A stretch of 64,000 bases of DNA, taken from a virus. The notes under the pieces were generated by a model. That model did not search any database, had not been told where the DNA came from, and worked only from the letters and a program-made list of their open reading frames with translations. Location: the IMG/VR virus record IMGVR_UViG_3300042559_001567, positions 52,121-116,120 of that record; one strand, 5' to 3'. Every line of letters starts with the position of its first letter. Positions within the stretch are counted from its first letter, which is position 1. The position numbers were made by a program, and so were the translations under genes. Below, piece after piece: positions 6,383-16,400 of this stretch.

Positions 6383-8311
6383 ATGGGATTATTAAGCAGA
6401 ATACCTAGTGGAATTACAAATGAAAGCGCTTTCAAAATTGCGTTTGCCGACGCGTATCAAAAAGAATTTGGTAAAGCATATAAGGGAGACAGCTCCGATG
6501 GAGCATCATTAGCAGGTACATGGAAGTTATATAATGAAAAATTAGGTACAACAAATACACCAATAACGGATACCAAACAAAATTTTGGAAATAAGGCTGT
6601 TGATTTTGTAAGAGGAACAATAGACACACAAAAAACACAATCATCACAATACGCCGAAGGTGAAATGTTTAGAATTAGTAATATGTTAGATATTATTAAT
6701 AAAAAAGGACAGGTAACTGGAGGACTAATGGGGATGGCTAGTAGATTGGTTGAAGAAGTTGGTGGTGGAATAGCAACTCAATTAAAACAAGAAGCTCAAT
6801 TAAGAACAGATATCAACGAAAAAGTTGGTATGCAAGGGGAACTTTCAAAAGGTCTAAGAGAAGAAATAATAGACGCATATCCATCAACACTTAGATTAGG
6901 ATATGGGATGCAACAACTAACTGATATGATGACAAACATGATGTCAGAATCGGGTAGATTTAATCTCATATCAAAAGAAACAATAGGTCAAGCGGCAGCA
7001 ACCGCAAGGTCTTTTGTTGGAGATTTAAGTGAAATGGGTAGAGTATTTGGTCAATTTGAAAAAGTCGGTTTAGGTGCTTCAGACGCAACCAAGGCCATTG
7101 ATACTGCTGGTAAATCTTCATTATCTTTAGGTTTGAATAGTAAAAAAACAACACAAGATTTAAGAGACAATTTAGGAAAATTAAATGAATTTGGATTTGC
7201 AAATGGTGTACAAGGATTAAATAGAATGGTTCAAAAGGCCAATGAATTTAGAATAAGTATGGATTCTGTTTATCAGATTGCGGATAAAGTGTTTAGTCCT
7301 GAAGGTGCGTTAGAATTAAGTGCAAATTTATCGGTATTGGGAGGTGCTATGGGTGACTTTGGTGACCCAATAAAATTAATGTACATGGCAACCAATAATG
7401 TGGAAGGATTACAAGACGCATTAATTGGTGCTGCGGGTTCATTAACCACATATAATCAAGAACAAGGTAGATTTGAAATTACAGGTGTTAACCTAAGAAA
7501 GGCCAAAGCAATGGCAAGTGAATTGGGTATATCGTATCAAGAATTGGCTAAAGGTGCAATAGCGGCTTCAGAAAGAACTGCCGCTGCGAGTGCTTTAATG
7601 ACAAGTGGATTAGTAATGGAAGATAAAGAAAGGGAATTCTTAACTAACTTATCACAAATGAAAGATGGTAAAATGGTTATTGAAGTTCCTAAATCTTTAA
7701 TGAGTGAATTAGGTGGACAAACAGAAGTTATTTTAGAAGATTTAACAAATGCACAAAAAACTACATTATTAGCAAACCAAGCCGCATTTGAAAAAATGTC
7801 TACAGAAGACATTGCAAGAGGACAGTTAAGTGCTATGGAAAACATAGAAAGAGATATTGGATTCATGGCCGCTACAACAAGAGGTCGTGTAGTTAATATG
7901 GCTAAATCTGCAGCCGAAGCTGCGGGTTTAACGGGGGAAGATGCTCAGAAATTCGTCAAAGAAACTGCAGATAATGTCTCAAAGGGTACGGTTCAAATGA
8001 GTGATAACTTTAATAAGTTGGTTGGTAATTACATTAGCGAACTTAAAGGTGAAAAACCAAAATCACAAGGTACTGCTACAACACAAACAAATGCGATGAA
8101 TGTTGCGGAGGCAGAAAAGAAAGCTGCGGAAGCTAAACAAGCGGCCGCAAATACCTCATCAACAAAAGTTGTGAAAGTTGAAGTTTCAGCTAAATCATCT
8201 GAAGCATTAATGGATGGTTGGACTAGACAAATTATCAGAGATGCAAGTGTAAAAGAAGATTTTATAAACACAGGTAATGATGAATATACAGCACCACCAA
8301 AAACTAAATAA
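6383..8311 (+). CDS. gp29: tail tape measure protein (gp29-like)
   Basis: 642 residues, predominantly helical and rich in Ala, Gly, Lys, Glu and Met, with long amphipathic stretches (for example around residues 125-260 and 480-600). It sets tail length by spanning the tube lumen during assembly and is ejected with the DNA. Supporting context: it lies directly after the gp26-like frameshift pair and ahead of large tube/baseplate genes, as in T4 (gp29, 590 residues) and other long-tailed phages. The tail part (AEKKAAEAKQAAANTSSTK) is a low-complexity Ala/Lys helix. The length would suit a tail of roughly T4 size by the usual 0.15 nm per residue rule, which is inference. No catalytic domain is visible. 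Confidence 0.72.
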   Translation: MGLLSRIPSGITNESAFKIAFADAYQKEFGKAYKGDSSDGASLAGTWKLYNEKLGTTNTPITDTKQNFGNKAVDFVRGTIDTQKTQSSQYAEGEMFRISNMLDIINKKGQVTGGLMGMASRLVEEVGGGIATQLKQEAQLRTDINEKVGMQGELSKGLREEIIDAYPSTLRLGYGMQQLTDMMTNMMSESGRFNLISKETIGQAAATARSFVGDLSEMGRVFGQFEKVGLGASDATKAIDTAGKSSLSLGLNSKKTTQDLRDNLGKLNEFGFANGVQGLNRMVQKANEFRISMDSVYQIADKVFSPEGALELSANLSVLGGAMGDFGDPIKLMYMATNNVEGLQDALIGAAGSLTTYNQEQGRFEITGVNLRKAKAMASELGISYQELAKGAIAASERTAAASALMTSGLVMEDKEREFLTNLSQMKDGKMVIEVPKSLMSELGGQTEVILEDLTNAQKTTLLANQAAFEKMSTEDIARGQLSAMENIERDIGFMAATTRGRVVNMAKSAAEAAGLTGEDAQKFVKETADNVSKGTVQMSDNFNKLVGNYISELKGEKPKSQGTATTQTNAMNVAEAEKKAAEAKQAAANTSSTKVVKVEVSAKSSEALMDGWTRQIIRDASVKEDFINTGNDEYTAPPKTK

Positions 8312-8314
8312 ATC

Positions 8315-8323
8315 TATTTATTA
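8315..8323 (+). promoter_or_regulatory. weak late-promoter-like element (TATTTATTA)
   Basis: CTATTTATTATAA stands just after the tape measure stop and 9-10 nt before the next ATG. The same CTATTTATTATAA string precedes the gene at 31430. It is a one-base variant of the TATTTATA motif. Confidence 0.3.
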
Positions 8324-8332
8324 TAAAATATA

Positions 8333-11300
8333 ATGCCAAGTTACTTAGACTTTAATTCGACTAAAAAATTCAGAGATTATATATTAGGTAAAACACTTAA
8401 TGTACCTAATGGTCCACAGACTTTTAGTAATGCATCATTTTCAGTTGATAAGTTAAGTGACATGTCTAATAAAGACAATGGAGACGTTGTTTTAAACGAT
8501 TCTACAAGTAGAAAGACACAAGTTGATAACATATCTAATTTAAATGTTAATCAACCTTCTGACAATTATTTAATTGTTGAAGATTTAAATACAGTATTAA
8601 TACAAAGAAGAAGTAATGGTTTAAATCTTTATCCTTATTTCCCAACAAATACACCAACGTATAATTTAGTTGGTATTATGGGTTCATCAAAATATGATAA
8701 TGAATCTGAATTATTTAAATTTGCGGCTAACAATATTAAAAACAATCCTGATGGACCTGTTCTTTCAAGAATATCAAGAAATATTGATACAGCAACAAAT
8801 GGTAGATTAAGATTATTGGATGCTCTTAATGGTAATACCGCAACTGCGTTTAACATAGTTACGGGTAGAGAACCATTGGTTGACCCTAATAATAAAATTA
8901 CAGTAGCAAGAACTTTACCGGGTAAAGCAATTGATTTTTTACAAACCATTTCAGGAACACAATTACCATTTAGTGAAATACCTGGCGATTATTTATCGAA
9001 TCCAGCAAATCCTGTAAATATAAGACCACAAGCAAGAACTGAAGTTGGTAAATTATTTCAAGATGTTACAGGTGTACTAGGTTCATTAATTGGTATAAAA
9101 AGAAGACCAAGGTTATCAAGAAAACCTTCGGACTTATTAATCGAATATATGGGTGACGGTCAAAAAAATAGATTATTTGATACGTTAACATTTAACAAAT
9201 ATGCACCAAATTATACAACAACCGCAAGATCACAAAACACCTCAAAATTATTTAATTTTATTGACAGAGCAGCACAAGGTGTAAAAAATATTTTAGGTGT
9301 TGAAGCACCTGCGGGAATAGCATATATAGGGGACGATAGAGGTGAAGATGTAAAATATGCGATGGGTGATTTTAATGATAGACCCGTTAGAAGTCCATAT
9401 TATCTTTCAATAATGTTTGATAGAGTTTCTGCCGAATTATTTCACAGAAGTAAAAACATTACTGAGGGAGGTAAAATTACCGGTAATCTTACATGGATTA
9501 GTAAAAATTCTAAAAATAAATTAGGTTCAGGTAATAAAGAATGGGGTAGTGAATCATCAACATTTGACGATTCAAAATCCACCGCATTTAATTTTAGAGA
9601 AGATTCTATATTAGGAACTACACAGGAAATTTTAAATTCGATGCCATCCGACGGAGGATCAATTTCACATGTTGGAAATGTAATCGACCAAACAAGTAGA
9701 GTATTTGGAGAAGGTGATTTAAGAATATCAAAAGGTTCTGCAATCAAATACACAAATAAATTTTCAGGTGAAGAAAGTGGTGTTGAATATTGTAGAGTAT
9801 GGACAAAGGATAGGTCATATATGCACTATTCCGATACCATGAAAAGAACAGGTAATGTAAGAAAATTTGACGGTAGTGTAATGGGAGGAGGAAGTACACC
9901 GTGGAATTTAAATTATGCACCAATGTCTAACGGTAATAAATCTTTTGATGGTTCAACAAATATAGTTGACAAGTATCCATATGGAGGAGGTTTTTACGCT
10001 AAAAAGTATATGTTCTCAATTGAGAATTTGGCTTGGAAAACATCTAATAGAGATGGTTTTAAAGTTACCGATTTACCGGCTTGTGAAAGGGGTAATAACG
10101 GAGGTCGTGTTATGTGGTTCCCACCATATGATTTAAAAATGAACGAACAGAATAGTGCAAGATGGGAGGAGAACTCTTTTTTAGGAAGACCGGAACCAAT
10201 TTATACTTATCAAAATACATCAAGAAGTGGTACAATATCTTTTAAAGTTGTTGTTGATCACCCAAGTATTTTAAATTTATTAGTTAGAGAACACTTCAAA
10301 GGAATGTCGGATGAAGAGGCGGATAATTACATTAATGCATTTTTTGCTGGATGTGAAGAAATTGATTTTTATAGTTTAATACAAACATATACAACTTTAG
10401 ATAGTGACGATATTAATCTAATAAAACTATATTTAAATTCTTCTAAACCACCACAGGAAATTAAAAAATACAAATATACCACAACACCAGTTACATTTCC
10501 TAAACCCGATAAAGGACAAAATGGAGGTAAAGACACAACGGTACAATTTGATAAGAGATTTTATTTTGCAAACGATTATCCTAAAAAAGATGGTTCAACA
10601 AAAGGATCAACAAATTTAACGTACACACAATTATATGAACAGTATGTTAAACAAAAAGTAACATACACTGGAAATACTGTTATCGATTTAGGTGAATTAG
10701 TGGTAGGAACAACCGAAAATCATAAAAAAGATAGATTGGTTATTTTTGGTAAAGAATCTATTGATTCTGCAACAAGTGGAGCCACAATTAGTAAAGAAGC
10801 ACAAAAAATTGCAACAGGGTTTGATGAATTAACAAGTGGGTATACAGAATACAATACAAAATTAGCTGCATTAAAATCTGATATTACAGGTAAGACGGTT
10901 AGCGAAGTTACTTTTTCAATTTCATCATCAACTTCAGAAGTTGCAGATAGTACATATAATTTTTATTTAGGTGTTAGAAGAGGACATAGTATTTTTCAAG
11001 ATATATTCAAAGGAATATCAAATGGTAAAACACCTGAACTAAAATGGTTTAACGATACCGTTTTAAAACCATATGAAAAAACAGGAACCAATCAAAAACC
11101 AGGAGAATTTGTAAAAGAATTTACATTTAAGGATTTTGGTTATGACGTAGATGGTAAGTTTATTTTTAAATTTAATACAAATGGTGAAGATACCACTTTA
11201 AAAAACACAGGTGGTAAAGATAATTTAAATTGTAATCAAAAAATATTAACAAGACAAGGTCTTAAAGATACATCACCTATTGCATTTTATTGTAGACAAG

Positions 11301-13084
11301 CTAGAGTTAAATTTGATTATAAGAAGAAACCTGAACAACCACAGGAAATTACAGTACCAAATATACCGGTTCCAATAACAACAATTGAACCAGATGGTAC
11401 AACGACTGTACCGAATAGGAAACCTACTATAGATGTGATGAAGAGAATCATTATGAAAACATTATCGGAGTGTCATTACTTTAAAAAGTTAGAAGAAGAT
11501 TCACCAGTTGCATTTACCTCATTAAAAGAAAAATTAAGATATTTCCATCCGGGTTTCCATTCAACAACACCCGAAGGATTAAATAGTAGATTAACATTCT
11601 TATTGCAATGTGTAAGACCTGGAGATACAATCCCAATTAAAGGAGTTTCGGACCCATTAGATGTGGGAGCAAGAAATACTTCATTTGGTCCACCACCTAT
11701 TTGTGTTTTAAGAATTGGTGATTTTTACCATTCTAAAGTTATTATTAGAGATGTTGGAATTACATATGAAGATAGTACTTGGGATTTAAATCCAGAAGGA
11801 ATTGGTGTACAACCAATGATTGCTAATGTAAGTTTACAAGTTTCATTTATTGGAGGACAAGGTTTAGAAAAACCTGTTGAGAGATTACAAAATGCATTAT
11901 CGTCAAACTTTTTTGCAAATACAGAAATGTATGATGAAAGAGCAATTTCTACAACAACTAAAATAGACGGAAAAGACGCTGAAAAATTCACAAAAGATTT
12001 TTTAGAAGAATTACAAAAAAGAAACGGATTTTCGTTAGAAGGTAAAAACGATTCAGCAAACTCAAACAAAACAGTTGAGGGAACATATATCGGAACCCCA
12101 AATGGAAATAAGATGAAATATACTAACACCATTGATATGGTTTATAGTAGTGTTGGAAATTACTTTAATACATACCAAACCGCATATAATGAAGTTATAA
12201 AGAACTTTGGTCCAAAAATAGGTCAAATGTTTTTATCACAAAATTTTAGAACAATAACTGGATATACTGTTAATACCAATACAACATCTGCAGAAGACAT
12301 AAAACTATTGGGAGAATATAAACCTTCTCTTGATTTAAATAAATTAAAAATAAGATTAACTGACTCATTAGTTAATTATGTTTCCAATACTGCGGATTTA
12401 ACTAGTGTTTTAGGATTTTCAGACGTATTACCATCATCATTAGTATCTAATTCAAATGACTTATTAAAACCATATGTTAAAAAATTAATTTCAGATAAGA
12501 CACAAAAGATTAGTGATTTTAAGGAAATGAAAAAAGTAGAAGATGTTAGAAAAGAGGTGATTGAGGCATTAGACAAAGTTAATTTTATTACAAAATACGA
12601 AAGAGATGGTAAAATAGAAAAGGAAAATTATAGTGGAGTTACTTTTAGTGTGGGATTTACAAATGAAGGTTTTTATTCAAACTATTCAAGCGTTATAACA
12701 TATATTAAAAATAACTTCCAACATTTTACAGAAGATTTTACAACTACATTAGATTATTCAGCATTATCACCACAAGATATGAATGATATGTTATCTGTAT
12801 TACTTAAAGATGAAAAGAAAAGTATTTTAGATTTATATAACGTTGATACTGTAAACTTTACAGATAAGATAAAAACAAAATTAGAAAAGAAATTTGATAA
12901 TTTTATTACAAAACCAACAGAGAAGAAGTTTAAATTAGATAAATTTCCTGTTAAGAAAAATGATAAAGAAATTGAATTTGAGGTAGTAACGGGGGAGTTA
13001 ACCACGGAAGCGAAAACAGATTTGAAGAAAATATTTAATACAAAGAATAAAATAGGTGATAAACTAAATTATTATAAACCATGA
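8333..13084 (+). CDS. very large tail/baseplate structural protein (gp48/gp54 position)
   Basis: 1583 residues, no signal peptide and no catalytic motif recognised. A segment near residues 1040-1190 (containing YFHPGFHSTTPEGLNSRLTF and later RIGDFYHSKVIIRDVGITYE and a closing 'VSLQVSFIGGQG') has the alternating strand pattern and buried-charge style of tube-like or tube-initiator domains. In T4 the tail-tube cap gp48 (364 residues) and initiator gp54 (320) follow the tape measure gp29, and this gene occupies that position. A central segment with a phage-like 'RSGTISFKVVVDHPSILN' stretch (~residue 630) is also beta-rich. The last ~300 residues are Lys/Asp/Glu-rich and helical. The size is four to five times that of gp48 or gp54, so it probably carries extra baseplate domains. 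The stop overlaps the next ATG by four bases (ATGA), indicating translational coupling. Confidence 0.5.
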   Translation: MPSYLDFNSTKKFRDYILGKTLNVPNGPQTFSNASFSVDKLSDMSNKDNGDVVLNDSTSRKTQVDNISNLNVNQPSDNYLIVEDLNTVLIQRRSNGLNLYPYFPTNTPTYNLVGIMGSSKYDNESELFKFAANNIKNNPDGPVLSRISRNIDTATNGRLRLLDALNGNTATAFNIVTGREPLVDPNNKITVARTLPGKAIDFLQTISGTQLPFSEIPGDYLSNPANPVNIRPQARTEVGKLFQDVTGVLGSLIGIKRRPRLSRKPSDLLIEYMGDGQKNRLFDTLTFNKYAPNYTTTARSQNTSKLFNFIDRAAQGVKNILGVEAPAGIAYIGDDRGEDVKYAMGDFNDRPVRSPYYLSIMFDRVSAELFHRSKNITEGGKITGNLTWISKNSKNKLGSGNKEWGSESSTFDDSKSTAFNFREDSILGTTQEILNSMPSDGGSISHVGNVIDQTSRVFGEGDLRISKGSAIKYTNKFSGEESGVEYCRVWTKDRSYMHYSDTMKRTGNVRKFDGSVMGGGSTPWNLNYAPMSNGNKSFDGSTNIVDKYPYGGGFYAKKYMFSIENLAWKTSNRDGFKVTDLPACERGNNGGRVMWFPPYDLKMNEQNSARWEENSFLGRPEPIYTYQNTSRSGTISFKVVVDHPSILNLLVREHFKGMSDEEADNYINAFFAGCEEIDFYSLIQTYTTLDSDDINLIKLYLNSSKPPQEIKKYKYTTTPVTFPKPDKGQNGGKDTTVQFDKRFYFANDYPKKDGSTKGSTNLTYTQLYEQYVKQKVTYTGNTVIDLGELVVGTTENHKKDRLVIFGKESIDSATSGATISKEAQKIATGFDELTSGYTEYNTKLAALKSDITGKTVSEVTFSISSSTSEVADSTYNFYLGVRRGHSIFQDIFKGISNGKTPELKWFNDTVLKPYEKTGTNQKPGEFVKEFTFKDFGYDVDGKFIFKFNTNGEDTTLKNTGGKDNLNCNQKILTRQGLKDTSPIAFYCRQARVKFDYKKKPEQPQEITVPNIPVPITTIEPDGTTTVPNRKPTIDVMKRIIMKTLSECHYFKKLEEDSPVAFTSLKEKLRYFHPGFHSTTPEGLNSRLTFLLQCVRPGDTIPIKGVSDPLDVGARNTSFGPPPICVLRIGDFYHSKVIIRDVGITYEDSTWDLNPEGIGVQPMIANVSLQVSFIGGQGLEKPVERLQNALSSNFFANTEMYDERAISTTTKIDGKDAEKFTKDFLEELQKRNGFSLEGKNDSANSNKTVEGTYIGTPNGNKMKYTNTIDMVYSSVGNYFNTYQTAYNEVIKNFGPKIGQMFLSQNFRTITGYTVNTNTTSAEDIKLLGEYKPSLDLNKLKIRLTDSLVNYVSNTADLTSVLGFSDVLPSSLVSNSNDLLKPYVKKLISDKTQKISDFKEMKKVEDVRKEVIEALDKVNFITKYERDGKIEKENYSGVTFSVGFTNEGFYSNYSSVITYIKNNFQHFTEDFTTTLDYSALSPQDMNDMLSVLLKDEKKSILDLYNVDTVNFTDKIKTKLEKKFDNFITKPTEKKFKLDKFPVKKNDKEIEFEVVTGELTTEAKTDLKKIFNTKNKIGDKLNYYKP

Positions 13085-13407
13085 GTAGGGACTATTTTGA
13101 CAGGTACCAATATTTTTTAGCGGACGGTAAATTTAGAATTGTCCCTGGCATTGAAATTCCTATAAAGGGAAGTGATAAGTATATGCAATACAAAAGGGGT
13201 AAAGATAGATTAGATAAAATATCACAAGAGTATTATAACTCACCATTATTTGGTTGGATTATATTACAAGCAAATCCATTACTTGGTAGTGTGGAATTTG
13301 AAATACCTGATAATTCTTTTATTAGAATACCATTTCCTCTGATTAGCACTTTACAAGATTACAAAAGTGCTGTAGAATTGTACAAGTTATATTATGGCGA
13401 ACAATAA
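13081..13407 (+). CDS. gp53-like baseplate wedge protein (LysM-like)
   Basis: 108 residues. The core DRLDKISQEYYNSPLFGWII, followed by L-Q-A-N-P and F-I-R-I-P, is the LysM-like 'D-x-x-x-x-Y-Y-x-x-P-x-x-x-W-x-I-x-x-A-N' pattern seen in T4 gp53 and in small baseplate proteins that clamp wedges to the hub. It may bind peptidoglycan or simply use the LysM fold structurally. It is shorter than T4 gp53 (196 residues). It is translationally coupled to the upstream gene by a 4-base overlap and overlaps the next gene by 14 bases, so the three large/small/large hub genes form one tight unit. Confidence 0.65.
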   Translation: MSRDYFDRYQYFLADGKFRIVPGIEIPIKGSDKYMQYKRGKDRLDKISQEYYNSPLFGWIILQANPLLGSVEFEIPDNSFIRIPFPLISTLQDYKSAVELYKLYYGEQ

Positions 13408-16400
13408 GTTAAACAGTGGTGAAAATATATTAGTCAAAGTTGACCAAAACAATTTAATATACATCGACCCAAACAGCGTTGTGAACAATGGCGTTGTTGA
13501 AGAAAGAGGGGTTAAACAAGAAAACTTGGTGATGTATGTTAATTTAGAGGCTGATTTAATTCCAAGAACCACATTAGTTGATTCGGGTAATAAAACCACA
13601 TTGGTCTCTGTTGCAAAAGGAACACTCAACATTCTAAAACCAAAAACAGGAGATTACGATACGTCATGGACCGAGGCATATAATGGTAGTGACAACGTTG
13701 TTACTGAAAAAGATTCTAACGGTAATCAAATTTATAAAGGTGTTGAAAATAAAGGTTATGATGGAACCGCACAATCTTTTGGTATTGACAGTATTAACAT
13801 CAATATCAAAGGTGCAAATTTCATACCACAAATTAACATAAACTTTATCGATGTTAGAGGTAAGACTTTATTTGAGTCTCCTGAGAATTCACCATATAAT
13901 GCGTTTTTTCACATGCCTTGGCCAATATTTTACTTAACAGTAAAAGGATATTATGGTAAGGCAATTAGATATCGTTTACATTTAGTTAAATTTAATACAA
14001 AATACAACGAATCAAATGGTAATTTTGAAGTTTCAACCACATTTGTTGGTTCAACATATGCATATCTAAACGACATACCATTAACGGGTATATTAAATGC
14101 TCCGTATATGTATGCAATTGAAAAAGAAACAAACACATCTTTTAACGAAAAAACGGGTAGATACGAGAAGAAGGTTTCAAAATCTTCAAGAGGTTATACA
14201 ATGTTGAGGTCGGTATATGATGAATATATTGCAAAGGGATTATTACCTAAAAACTTCCCAACGAAAACACTAAGAGAAGTTATTACGGTTGCAAGAAGTT
14301 TAGATAAAATATTAGAAAAGGAAATATTCAACCAAGTGGTTGATTATAAAATATTTGCAGGTTTAAAGGAATTTGAAAAAACAGTACAGAATTTTGAAAC
14401 TGCGGTTAGAACTTGGGGTTCAATTAACTTAGAAAAAAACACATTTGAAATAAATGGAGTCACAGGAGTTACATATAGTTATCTTTCAGGACAGGAAAAA
14501 ACAAGTACAACTAAATTAATAAATCCAGAAAAAGCCGGAACATTAGAAAAAATATTAATAGAATACCCAAAAGAACTATTAAAAACACAGTTATTTGCCC
14601 AAAAATACATTAACGATACAGGGGCTGATTTTAAAAAAGAAACATTTTCTTTTATTAATCAAATTAAAAAAGTTGGTGAGTACTGTAATGGTTTTGCACC
14701 TCACGAAGGTAAAATAATTGTAAACTTAAATGCAATTTTAACGGACATATTCAACATACAAAAATCATTTGTTGCACAAAGAGACAAGTTAGAGGCTAAA
14801 GTTGAACAAAAAATTAATGAAGTTATTAAAGACCCAACAAAGGGTGGAATTGGTTTTGAACCTACAATAAGAAATATTATAGGTGTTATTCTTGCAAATG
14901 CAGATGTTTACATTAGATTAATGAAAGATGTTCATAATAGAGCATTTGAAGTTGCGGAAAGAAGAAAAAAAATAATAGGTAATTTAGAAGATGAGTCAAA
15001 AGACGGACAAATTTACCCATGGCCTGAAATTAAAAAACAAACACCAAACAAACAAAAAGTTTTGGCGTATCCAGGAGACCCTGAGTTACAACAAAAATTA
15101 CAAAGTTTTAACAGATCACTTTGGCCTGAAATAGATTTTCTTGAAAACTACCACGGAGTTGCAACTAAAAGACTCGACTCATTAGCACAAAAAGAAGGTA
15201 ATGTTGGTAATATTAGTTACATTTTTGAAGAAAATTCACAAGAACAAAATTTCAATAATATATCAACGTTATTAAGTTTAACACCAAATGTTCCATATTC
15301 AAATAAATCTATTTCTTCTCTTATATATGAAATATATGAAAGGTCTAGATATACGATGGCAATTGACACTTTTAATAATGCATCAATAAAAGAATTGGCA
15401 TTAATTGATTTTTCTAATTTGGAGAAACTATTAAAAGAAGATTATGATATTATAGATATTTTAAATACGATAGATAGTAAAGAAAAAATGGAACAATACC
15501 TTTTATCGTTTTCACCATTTGAAAGATATCCATATGTACAAGACCAATTACCAACGGTAGAATATGTTAACCAATTATTGGCAAAACCATTTCAAATAGA
15601 AGAATATACAACATCTAAAAAAAGTGGTGAGTCAGGGAATCTTTATAAAAACTTAAATAGTAATTTATTTTCATATTTAGCGGAACCATATAGAACAAAA
15701 ATATACCCATTCAATTCTGAACAATACTTGTCTTATATTAAAAAACCAAAATTTGAACCTCAAGAATTTAAATTTGAAGGTATTTTACAGGTAAACACTA
15801 AAGAAGGGTTAATTAGTTCACCAATCAATTCATTGTTTTGGATTAAAGATGGTTATACAACAGATATTTTTGCAAGAAAATTAGATTTAGATACTTCTGA
15901 TGGTTTATTTAGTTCTGTTAATATTTTAAACACACCATATTTTCATAAACAATTATATAACGATTTACATAAAACATCATCATACGGAAAATATGTGGGT
16001 TCCGCGTATCTTTTATTAAACTCATTACCATTTGTTGATTTAGATGAAATGGTTAACTTTGGATTATCAAGTACAAGACCTTCTTCGTTATTTAAAGAAG
16101 TAAGTTCTTCACACTATATTCCATATCATTTAATGTTAAAGTGGGGTTCCCAATATCATAGATATAAAAAGTATCTAACTGAAAATGTTGATATTATAAG
16201 TGGAATAACATCTTCGATTGATACAGGAGCATTTTTCACTTGCCCCGGATTTAACGTTCCTGGCGAAATTGAAATTGGTAATGAAACTGTTAGTGATGTA
16301 CTTGATACAGGAGTTCATCCATTCTACGACGCTCTTTACCACCAATTTATAAATGATTATAGTCATTTTGATATTAATGCACCAAGCGGTGTTAATTCTT